Part shown: piece after piece, positions 27,545 to 34,875 of the stretch
How positions within the stretch are numbered: position 1 is the stretch's first letter
Layout of the letters: each line of letters opens with the position of its first letter
From: Alphaproteobacteria bacterium
GTDB lineage: Bacteria > Pseudomonadota > Alphaproteobacteria > Micropepsales > Micropepsaceae
NCBI GenBank assembly: GCA_025361185.1
Contig: JANYAR010000016.1
Span: 55,471 to 119,470, forward strand
DNA length: 64,000 nucleotides
Direction: 5' to 3'
Position numbers and translations under genes: made by a program
The notes under the pieces: model-generated
Seen by the model: only the letters and a program-made list of their open reading frames with translations
Told to the model about the DNA's origin: nothing
The model's database searches: none

Positions 27545-28287
27545 TAAAAAGGCTTCATGCCTTTGGCGATCCAGGCCGCGCGAGCCTGCGGGCTGGCGAG
27601 GAATTTTATGAAGGCCATGGCGTTCTTCTGATCGGTCGAACGCGACGACACCGCCAGGATGGCGTCCATGTGCCCGCCCAATTCCACCGGCAGCGGCGCC
27701 ACTAGGTCGATCGGCGGCTTGTTGAGGATTTCCGGCACCAGCTGAATCGCCATGTCGCCTTCGCCGCGCGCCAACGCGCCCGCGCCTTCGCCCTTGGCGA
27801 CCGGCACGACATGAACGCCGGCGAATTCCGGGCGCTTCAAGATGCCGTCGATGATCACGGCCTGCATGGTGCCGCCCTTGGGATCGTTGACCTCCACCGC
27901 GCCTGCCGATTTCAGCACCGCCGCCAGCTTGTCTATCGAGGAGATGTCGGGCTTGGGCGCACCCTTCTTCACCGCCAGCCCCAACTCGTCGCGGCCCAGC
28001 GGCGTATAGGTTCCCGCCACGATGCCGCCGTCCAGATACAAGGTGTTCATCAGGTCGGCGGGCAGGGCGATGACGTCGGCGGCCGGCGTCGCGGTTTTGA
28101 TCTGGCCCACAATCACATTCATCCCGGCTTCGACCACCTCTACCTTGGTGCCGGTCTGTTTGGTGAAGTCCGCCGCCAGCTCCTTCAGTGCGGAATTGTA
28201 GACAAAGCCGGGTGCGACGACGCGAATATCGGCATGGGCGCCTGTTGTCAGCAGGAAAAGCACGGCGGCGGAAAGAAGCAGGCGCAT
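27544..28287 (-). CDS. ModA-like periplasmic substrate-binding protein (copy 2), in the PQQ dehydrogenase operon
   Basis: A 247-residue secreted protein with signal peptide MRLLLSAAVLFLLTTGAHA. It has the ModA-like pattern (IRVVAPGFVYNSALKELAADFTKQTGTKVEVVEAG, DVIALPADLMNTLYLDG, GTMQAVIIDGILKRPEF, EGAGALARGEGDMAIQLVPEI, FIKFLASPQARAAW). It starts 8 bases after the carboxylesterase gene, as fourth gene of the operon PQQ dehydrogenase - cytochrome c - esterase - binding protein. No transporter partners are nearby. By position it recalls MxaJ/XoxJ, a binding-protein-like component of methanol dehydrogenase operons, but it belongs to a different binding-protein family. Confidence 0.82.
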   Translation of the reverse strand: MRLLLSAAVLFLLTTGAHADIRVVAPGFVYNSALKELAADFTKQTGTKVEVVEAGMNVIVGQIKTATPAADVIALPADLMNTLYLDGGIVAGTYTPLGRDELGLAVKKGAPKPDISSIDKLAAVLKSAGAVEVNDPKGGTMQAVIIDGILKRPEFAGVHVVPVAKGEGAGALARGEGDMAIQLVPEILNKPPIDLVAPLPVELGGHMDAILAVSSRSTDQKNAMAFIKFLASPQARAAWIAKGMKPF

Positions 28288-28295
28288 GGGAAATC

Positions 28296-29906
28296 CTATT
28301 TGTAGAGAAGGATGGATTGCCAGAAGCCGCACTGATGCTGCTGGGCGAACTTGGCGTTGGTCTGGGTGGCTTTCCAGCTGTTTTCCTGCAGGAAATAGGC
28401 GGCTGCGTCCGCGCCTTTCTTCCAGCGCGGCCAGGGCGCGTCGCCTTGGCCATTGGGATTGCCATCGCGCGCGAAACTGGCCCAGGCATCGATCAGATGG
28501 CCGGACAGTTTGGCTTGTATGGGATTAAACGTGGTGGGCAATCCGTCCGGCCCGCCATGATAGCCGGTGAAGACATACGGGATATCGCTGGTGTGATAGG
28601 CCAGCGATTGATAGCCCGGCATCTTGGGGAAATAGCTCGGCGCAGTGCGGTCGTCGAACTCATACATATAGACCGGAACATGGGCCGACAGCGCTTCGGC
28701 GGCATATTGACCGCGGCAGGCGACGACGTCGGTGCCAGTGCTGGTCCAGGACGGTTGCGCCGCGCCTTTCACTGGATAGTGGGCGAGAATCGCGTTCACT
28801 GTGCCGGCCGGGTATGCGGGCGGCGACAGACCGGGACCGGCATTGCCGCCAAAGGTGTTCTTCACATAGGTGCTGAACTGTTCTGCCGTGGTCGCGGAAT
28901 GATCTTTGCGGAAGTATTGCGCGATGCCGATGTTGAAATTGGTTTCGTCTTTGGTGGTGCCGATCATGATCGGCATCTGGCTGAACCGGCCGCTGCGGAA
29001 AGCATCGATCATCTGCTCCGGGATTACCTTTCCGTCCACCATCGGGCCATTGATGAAAGGGCCGTTCGCGGACGGCGTGCCCGCCAAGGCAATGATCCTG
29101 GCGGCGGGCAGGGCGCGCAAGCATTTGGCGACGTCGCCCGTGGTGCATCCGGCGGCGGCGGCAAATTTTTGGCCGCGGTCCTCGGAAATGGAACGGGGCG
29201 CGACGGGGGTATAACCGCCGCTCTGAAAGATGGCGCGGTGGAACAGACCCTTTGCTCCCGGCGACACGACATTGGCGGCGGCGGCGCCGGCGCCGGCCGA
29301 CTGGCCGCCCAATGTGACATTGTCGGGGTCGCCGCCAAAGGAAGTGATGTTTCGCTGTACCCAGCGAAGAGCGGCCTGCATGTCCATGATGCCGTAATTG
29401 CCGAACGGATGGTGCTCCGCATCCAGCGCCGGATGGGCCAGGAAGCCGAACAGGTTCAGCCGGTAGTTGAGGGTGACGACGACCAGCTTGCCCTGCTTGG
29501 CAAGATTGGTTGCGTCATAGTCGTTGCTTTCGCCGTCGACATAGCCGCCGCCGTGAATCCACACCAGCACCGGCAATTTTTCTTTGGTATCGGGCGTGAA
29601 GACATTCAGATAGAGACAATCCTCGTTGCTGTTGGCCGGACCGGCGAAGGGCCCCAGGGTTGTCACTTGGGCGCAGGTGGGACCGAATTTGTCGGACTTG
29701 CGTACACTGTCCCACTTCGCCACGGGCTGGGGTGGTCTCCAGCGCAAATCTCCCACTGGCGGCTTGGCAAAGGGAATACCAAGGAACTGTGAGACACCGC
29801 TCTTGCTGACGCCTTCCACCGGGCCATCGGCAGTCACGACCGGCACCGCCTGTGCGCTCCCGGCCAGTCCGCACAACAACGCCACCATTATTGCGGTTTT
29901 ACGCAT
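28296..29906 (-). CDS. Secreted type-B carboxylesterase (copy 1)
   Basis: A 536-residue alpha/beta hydrolase with a signal peptide ending GSAQAVP. FLGIPFAKPPVGDLRWRPPQ, EDCLYLNVFTP, VLVWIHGGGYVDG (oxyanion hole) and the nucleophile elbow GGQSAGAG are classical type-B carboxylesterase motifs. It sits 9 bases after the cytochrome c gene and 8 before the binding-protein gene, so it is co-transcribed with the PQQ dehydrogenase. An attractive reading is that it releases the alcohol the dehydrogenase oxidises (inference). AGGAG lies just before the ATG. Confidence 0.88.
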   Translation of the reverse strand: MRKTAIMVALLCGLAGSAQAVPVVTADGPVEGVSKSGVSQFLGIPFAKPPVGDLRWRPPQPVAKWDSVRKSDKFGPTCAQVTTLGPFAGPANSNEDCLYLNVFTPDTKEKLPVLVWIHGGGYVDGESNDYDATNLAKQGKLVVVTLNYRLNLFGFLAHPALDAEHHPFGNYGIMDMQAALRWVQRNITSFGGDPDNVTLGGQSAGAGAAAANVVSPGAKGLFHRAIFQSGGYTPVAPRSISEDRGQKFAAAAGCTTGDVAKCLRALPAARIIALAGTPSANGPFINGPMVDGKVIPEQMIDAFRSGRFSQMPIMIGTTKDETNFNIGIAQYFRKDHSATTAEQFSTYVKNTFGGNAGPGLSPPAYPAGTVNAILAHYPVKGAAQPSWTSTGTDVVACRGQYAAEALSAHVPVYMYEFDDRTAPSYFPKMPGYQSLAYHTSDIPYVFTGYHGGPDGLPTTFNPIQAKLSGHLIDAWASFARDGNPNGQGDAPWPRWKKGADAAAYFLQENSWKATQTNAKFAQQHQCGFWQSILLYK

Positions 29907-29915
29907 CGCATTCTC

Positions 29916-30254
29916 CTATTGATGCTTGCTCTGGATATAAGAAACGATCTGCCAGATTTCGTCGGCCGTCATTTTCTCTTTCCATGCCGGCATGCCGCGC
30001 GGCGTGCCTTCGGCAATGGTATGGAAAATTTCGCCAGGCTTGCTGCCATATTGCCAGCTATTGTCGGTGAGGTCCGGCCCCATGCCCCCCGTCAGGTCAT
30101 AGGCATGGCAGCCCACACAATTCATCTTGCCGAACAAGGCATGACCGGCCTCGGCCGCATCCGTCTTGCCGTCAAACGGATTGGGCGTATCGGCCGCCAC
30201 CTGCGCACACGCAGGCGTGGCGGCCAACGCAAGGGCCAGCACCAGTCCCTTCAT
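29916..30254 (-). CDS. Periplasmic class I cytochrome c
   Basis: A 112-residue cytochrome with a signal peptide ending PACAQ, the haem motif C46-V-G-C49-H50, and an axial Met in RGMPAW. The closing phrase MTADEIWQIVSYIQS is typical of small cytochromes that accept electrons from quinoprotein alcohol dehydrogenases. Its ATG overlaps the dehydrogenase stop by one base (TGATG), indicating coupled expression, so it is the likely electron acceptor for that enzyme. Confidence 0.9.
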   Translation of the reverse strand: MKGLVLALALAATPACAQVAADTPNPFDGKTDAAEAGHALFGKMNCVGCHAYDLTGGMGPDLTDNSWQYGSKPGEIFHTIAEGTPRGMPAWKEKMTADEIWQIVSYIQSKHQ

Positions 30255-32107
30255 CAGTTATGCGCCGCCGCCGGAGGCACCGAGATGGGCGCCGCCGCCT
30301 CCGCATGGGACACGAGCTGGGTGGTGCCGCTGCCGATGCCCATGCCGTCCACCGAGAAGACATAAAGCGTGTTACCGCCGGGCATGAAGCCCTTCTCACG
30401 CCGCAGCACGCCCGCGCCGCCGCCCACCCCGGTATAGACCGCAACATACTGACGCTTGTCCGGACCCACAAAGGTCATGGGCGCGGCGGTGATGCCGGAA
30501 CCCAGCTTCTGCGACCACAGCACCTTGCCGGTTCGCGCATCCGCGGCGCGGAACCAGCCATCCATGGTGCCATAGAAGACCAGGTCCGAGCCGGTGACCA
30601 CCGCGCCGCTCCACACATAGAGATTTTCCTTGATGCTCCACACCCGTTTGCCCGCGACCGGATCCCAGGCGATGAACTCGCCCCAATTGCCGCCGGGACC
30701 GGCCTTGCGCACCATCTCCATCCCGTCATAGGGCGAGCCTGGAATATACTGGACGATGTGGTTGGTCAGATCCATGCAGCTATTGAACACGCCGGCATAA
30801 AGAAGTCCGGTGCGGGGCGAGAAGGCGGACGGATTCCAGTTCTTCACCCCGATATCGGGCGGGCAGATATTTTCCACCTTCTTTTCCACGATCGGATGTG
30901 CCGCGTCATTGACCACCGGCAAGCCGGTGGTCAGGTCGATCTTCTTGGCCCAATTCTGCAAGCCGAACGGTTCGGCCACCAGCACTTCACCGGTTGCGCG
31001 GTCGATGGTGTAGGCAAAGCCGTTGCGGTTGAAGTGCACCATCACCTTGCGATGCGCGCCCTTCCAGGGAATGTCGAGCAGCACATTCTCGTTGACGCCG
31101 TCATAGTCCCATTCGTCATGCGGGGTGAATTGATAGGCCCATTTGGCCGCGCCAGTGCCCGCGTCGCGCGCGAACACCGCCGAACTCCACAGATTGAGGC
31201 CGGGACGCTGCGACGGCGTGCGCGGCCCGGGATTGGAGGTGCCGTAATAAATTTCGTTCAGGTCGGGATCATAGGACACCCAGCCCCAGGGCGCGCTGGC
31301 GCCCTGTTTCCACATCTCATTCGGCCAGGTGTTCACGCCCAGATCCTTGCCCTTCATCCAGGGATAGAAGGGCTTGAAGTCCGGGCCGATCAGCGCGCCA
31401 TCATCTGGACCGTTGGTGAAGGCTTTCCAGATGGTATGACCATCTTTCACATCCAGCGCCTGGAACCAGCCATTGGTGCCCAGCTCACCGCCGCTGGAGC
31501 CGACATAGACTTTGTCGCCTACCACAAAGGCCGCTTGGGTCATGGTCGGTCCCTTGCTGACGTCATCCAGCAGAACGCGCCACACTTCCTTGCCGGTCTT
31601 GGCATCCACCGCCACCGTGTGGTCGTCCAGCAGATTGTAGATCAGCTTGCCGTCGGCATAGGCCCAACCTCTGAGCACCTTGTCGCAACAGGCCTCGCCG
31701 ATGGCGCGTGGATCGGGATTGGGCTGGAACACCCATTTGATCGGCGCACCGGCTTTGGACAGGTCCAGCGCATAGGCGATGTTGGGATAGGGCGTGACCA
31801 GATACATGGTGTCGCCCACCACCAGCGGCGCGCCTTCATGGCCATACATCTGGCCGTCGCTGAAGGACCAGGCAACGCGCAACCGTCCGACATTCTTCTG
31901 GTTGATCTGGGCAAGCGGGCTGTAGCGGGTGTTGGAATAATCGCGCGCCTGCCTTGTCCATTGGCCCGGCGCGTCGCCGGGCGCCAGGTTGGCGGTTGCG
32001 CCCGTGAAGGAGCCCGAGGAGGACTTGTTCGCTGGCGCGGCGTCCGCCGCGAGCACCGGCACGGCGGCGCCGCACATCAAACCGGCCACCAGCAGAATTT
32101 TGCGCAT
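30254..32107 (-). CDS. PQQ-dependent alcohol dehydrogenase with lanthanide-type active-site Asp pair
   Basis: A 617-residue periplasmic quinoprotein: signal peptide to about residue 20, then eight tryptophan-docking-type blades (DYSNTRYSPLAQINQKNVGRL, AVDAKTGKEVWRV, DARTGKVLWSQKL). The vicinal disulphide is C140-C141 (GEACCDKVLRG). The catalytic region reads HDEWDYDGVNENVLLD: catalytic Asp334 and a second Asp336 two residues on, the arrangement known from lanthanide-dependent XoxF and PedH, where calcium enzymes carry Ala or Ser. It heads the operon with cytochrome c, esterase and binding protein. No C-terminal cytochrome domain is fused. Substrate not determined. Confidence 0.9.
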   Translation of the reverse strand: MRKILLVAGLMCGAAVPVLAADAAPANKSSSGSFTGATANLAPGDAPGQWTRQARDYSNTRYSPLAQINQKNVGRLRVAWSFSDGQMYGHEGAPLVVGDTMYLVTPYPNIAYALDLSKAGAPIKWVFQPNPDPRAIGEACCDKVLRGWAYADGKLIYNLLDDHTVAVDAKTGKEVWRVLLDDVSKGPTMTQAAFVVGDKVYVGSSGGELGTNGWFQALDVKDGHTIWKAFTNGPDDGALIGPDFKPFYPWMKGKDLGVNTWPNEMWKQGASAPWGWVSYDPDLNEIYYGTSNPGPRTPSQRPGLNLWSSAVFARDAGTGAAKWAYQFTPHDEWDYDGVNENVLLDIPWKGAHRKVMVHFNRNGFAYTIDRATGEVLVAEPFGLQNWAKKIDLTTGLPVVNDAAHPIVEKKVENICPPDIGVKNWNPSAFSPRTGLLYAGVFNSCMDLTNHIVQYIPGSPYDGMEMVRKAGPGGNWGEFIAWDPVAGKRVWSIKENLYVWSGAVVTGSDLVFYGTMDGWFRAADARTGKVLWSQKLGSGITAAPMTFVGPDKRQYVAVYTGVGGGAGVLRREKGFMPGGNTLYVFSVDGMGIGSGTTQLVSHAEAAAPISVPPAAAHN

Positions 32108-32231
32108 ATGTCTTCTCCCCAGCTATCGATGGCGCTCGGGCGGCATCGCTTGTTTTTAAAAGCCTAGGGCGGCGAAACGGCCCGTGCAAGGACGCGCGAA
32201 TTGGCTTAAAAGCATCGCCCAATGGTGGAGA

Positions 32232-32286
32232 GTGAGGCTGGCGGCCAAGCCAGCCGAACGCCCGTAGCGGCAAAGCCGCGAAGGGC
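32232..32286. repeat. Palindromic intergenic repeat family A, copy 2
   Basis: Same layout as 27486-27544: hairpin GGCTGGC/GCCAGCC unchanged, second hairpin GCGGC (32267-32271) with GCCGC (32275-32279). Arms of hairpin 2 differ from copy 1 yet both pair. It ends 8 bases before the esterase ATG at 32295. The rest of the 187-base divergent spacer (32108-32294) shows nothing further. Confidence 0.7.
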
Positions 32287-32294
32287 CGGGCAAG

Positions 32295-33914
32295 ATGGTG
32301 ACAATGGGACGGTTTAGAACATTTATTTGCTGCACTGCACTCGCTTTGTTGGCGGTGACCGGTGCGCGCGCCGGCGTGATGAATCCCATTCCCGGCGATC
32401 CCATCACCATCGAATCTGGCAAATTGTCGGGCACCGTGCTGGACAGCGGCGTCAAAGCCTATTTCGGCGTGCCTTTTGCCGCGCCGCCGGTGCGCGAGCT
32501 GCGCTGGCATGAACCCATGCCGGCCAAACCCTGGAAAGGCATCTACAACGCCGATACCAAGATCACCAATTGCTATATCCCGCTGCGCGCCACCACGCTG
32601 AACCATTATTTCGGCGAGCTGAAATCCAGCGAGGACTGCCTCTACACCAATATCTGGGTGCCGCCGGGCGCCAAACCTTCCGACAAGCTGCCCGTCGTGG
32701 TGTGGATTCACGGCGGCGGTTTTCAGGAAGGGTCGATCAACTTCGACGTCTATAGCGGCGAGCCGTTGGCCAAAAAGGGCGTGATCTTTGTCGGCATCTC
32801 CTATCGCGTGAATATCTTCGGCAATCTGGCGCATCCCGAACTGACCGCGTCGTCCGAGCATCATGTGTCCGGCAATTACGGCTTGTTGGACCAGATCGCG
32901 GGTCTGCAATGGCTTCAGCGCAACATCGCGGCGTTCGGCGGCGACCCTGGCAATGTCACGGTGATGGGCCAGTCGGCCGGCGCCACCGCGCTGGCGCTGC
33001 TGGAAGGAAGTCCGCAGGCCCGCGGTCTCTATGCCAAAGTGATGGCGATGTCGGGCGGCCTTCACGGCGTCGCCGCGCCGCATATGGAGACGCTGGCGGA
33101 AACGGAAAGCCTGGGCGTCAAGCTGCAGCAGGCGATGAAGGCCAGGGACATCGCGCAAATGCGCACCATCCCCGCCGACCAGATCACCAATATCGCGGCC
33201 GCCAACAAGATCACCTTCACCGGCCCCACCCTCGACGGCTATATCGTGCCCGCCCATCCGCAGGAGATTTTCGCGGCGGGCAAGCAGATCGACGTGCCAT
33301 TGCTGCTGTCGTCGGTGGGCAATGATGGCAACAGCAGTAACGCTGTCACCACCGCCACCGACTTGGCCGGTTACCGCAAGGGCGCGGAAACACTGTACGG
33401 CGCCGATGCCGGAAAATTTCTCAAGCTGTTTCCCGCCTCGAACGATGGGGAAGCGGCGCATCAGGCCAAGGAAGTGGCGCGCATCACCGGTTATGGCATC
33501 ATCGCGCGCGACTGGGCCAAGGCACAGAGCGCCACCGCCAAATCGCCGATCTGGCTGGTGCAATACAACCATCCCCATCCCTATCCGCCGGGCGTGGTGA
33601 TCACCGACATGGATGTCCGGACGGCGGGCGCCTATCACAATTCCGATCTGCCATTCTGGTACGGCACCCTGGATTCGCTGAACCTGTTCCGCCGTCTGCG
33701 TGACTGGACCGACTATGACTACAAGCTGTCGAACCAGATGCAGGATGTGATCGTGGCCTTTGCGCGGAGCGGCAATCCGGTGACAGCGGACGCAAAAATT
33801 CCGCGCTACAATCCGGCGCGCGAACAGCGGCTGATCTTCGGCGATGCCGGCCTGACCGTCGAGACATTGAACAAACAGCAAGTAGACTTTATCGAAGCCC
33901 ATCCGCCGAAATAA
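32295..33914 (+). CDS. Secreted type-B carboxylesterase (copy 2)
   Basis: A 539-residue carboxylesterase with a signal peptide ending GARAG. Motifs: YFGVPFAAPPVRELRWHEP, EDCLYTNIWVPP, VVVWIHGGGFQEG and nucleophile elbow MGQSAGAT; ANHPHPYPP-like late His region. It diverges from the PQQ dehydrogenase operon and is only a distant paralogue of the esterase at 28296-29906. An ATG at 32304 is an alternative start. The exported sugar-isomerase-like gene follows after 19 bases. Confidence 0.87.
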   Translation: MVTMGRFRTFICCTALALLAVTGARAGVMNPIPGDPITIESGKLSGTVLDSGVKAYFGVPFAAPPVRELRWHEPMPAKPWKGIYNADTKITNCYIPLRATTLNHYFGELKSSEDCLYTNIWVPPGAKPSDKLPVVVWIHGGGFQEGSINFDVYSGEPLAKKGVIFVGISYRVNIFGNLAHPELTASSEHHVSGNYGLLDQIAGLQWLQRNIAAFGGDPGNVTVMGQSAGATALALLEGSPQARGLYAKVMAMSGGLHGVAAPHMETLAETESLGVKLQQAMKARDIAQMRTIPADQITNIAAANKITFTGPTLDGYIVPAHPQEIFAAGKQIDVPLLLSSVGNDGNSSNAVTTATDLAGYRKGAETLYGADAGKFLKLFPASNDGEAAHQAKEVARITGYGIIARDWAKAQSATAKSPIWLVQYNHPHPYPPGVVITDMDVRTAGAYHNSDLPFWYGTLDSLNLFRRLRDWTDYDYKLSNQMQDVIVAFARSGNPVTADAKIPRYNPAREQRLIFGDAGLTVETLNKQQVDFIEAHPPK

Positions 33915-33933
33915 AATTAACAGGGAGCCTACC

Positions 33934-34812
33934 ATGACAAACCGCCGCGAATTTCTCGGCCTGACTGCTGCAGCTTTGGCCACCGCGCCCTTTGCTTCTG
34001 TGCCGGCTTTCGCCCAGCGCCGTGTCCCGCTGGGTTTGCAGCTCTATACCGTGCGCGCCGATCTGGCGAAGGACTATGAAGGCACGATGAAGAAGCTCAA
34101 GGACATCGGCATCCGCCATGTCCAGGCCAATCTCACCATGGCAGGCAAGACCTCTGCGGAGCAGCGCAAGCTGTATGACTCCATGGGTATGGTCTGGGAA
34201 AGCATCCATGCCGGCGGCGACGGGCTGCGCGGGGGCTTGCAGGCCACGGTCGACGAGGCCAAAGGCGCCGGGATCAAGAACATCACCTGTTCCTTCCCGC
34301 TCTATCCCTTGGACCGTGCCCAGATCATGGCCGGCCCGACCGTCAATGACTGGAAGCGCAATGCCGATGCTTTCAACAAGGCGGGTGCCGCGTGCAAGGC
34401 GGCGGGCATGAGCTTTGGCTATCACAATCACAATATCGAATTCCGCAAGATCGGCGATGTGCTGCCCTACGACCTGCTGCTGAAGGAGACCGATCCGTCA
34501 CTGGTGCAGATGGAGATGGATATCGGCTGGGTGAAGGCGGCCGGCGCCGATCCGGTGGCCTATCTGACCAAATATCCGGGCCGCTATTATTCGCTGCATA
34601 TCAAGGATCTCAAGAATCAGGGCATCCCCAACAACAACATGAAGATGATCAGCGCCATCATCGGCAAGGGCATCATCGACTGGAAGGCGGTGCTGGCCGC
34701 AGCCCACAAGACCAAGGTCGAACGCGCCTTCCTGGAGATCGAGGAGCCCTATGACCCCTCCGCGCTGGAAATGGTGAAGCAGAGCTTCGATTTCATGCAC
34801 GGCAAGGTCTGA
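33934..34812 (+). CDS. Exported TIM-barrel sugar phosphate isomerase/epimerase-like protein
   Basis: A 292-residue AP-endonuclease-2/xylose-isomerase-like barrel. The leader MTNRREFLGLTAAALATAPFASVPAFA is a twin-arginine signal (RREFLG). Barrel phrases: PLGLQLYTVRADLAKDYEGTMKKLKDIGI, SFGYHNHNIEF, QMEMDIGWVKAAGADP, YYSLHIKDL. Glu/Asp/His metal-binding positions appear intact. Such Tat-exported members occur beside oxidoreductase and sugar-degrading genes; the reaction is unknown. A bidirectional terminator follows. Confidence 0.85.
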   Translation: MTNRREFLGLTAAALATAPFASVPAFAQRRVPLGLQLYTVRADLAKDYEGTMKKLKDIGIRHVQANLTMAGKTSAEQRKLYDSMGMVWESIHAGGDGLRGGLQATVDEAKGAGIKNITCSFPLYPLDRAQIMAGPTVNDWKRNADAFNKAGAACKAAGMSFGYHNHNIEFRKIGDVLPYDLLLKETDPSLVQMEMDIGWVKAAGADPVAYLTKYPGRYYSLHIKDLKNQGIPNNNMKMISAIIGKGIIDWKAVLAAAHKTKVERAFLEIEEPYDPSALEMVKQSFDFMHGKV

Positions 34813-34832
34813 TCGGCGGATTTGATAAAATG

Positions 34833-34866
34833 AAAAGGGCCGCGTTTTGGCGCGGCCCTTTTTTGT
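34833..34866. terminator. Bidirectional rho-independent terminator
   Basis: AAGGGCCGCG and CGCGGCCCTT form a 10-pair stem around TTTTGG, with an A run on the left and TTTTTT on the right. It lies between convergent genes 33934-34812 and 34876-37926. Confidence 0.88.
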
Positions 34867-34875
34867 TGCCGCGCA

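Noticed and set aside
26690..28287. Molybdate ABC transporter locus
   Set aside because: Two ModA-like binding proteins are present but no permease or ATPase gene; genes are convergent and one is in the PQQ operon.
31836..33983. A 715-codon minus-strand frame opposite the second esterase gene
   Set aside because: Antisense shadow of a GC-rich gene; His/Arg/Gly-rich, no domain, and the plus-strand esterase is certain.
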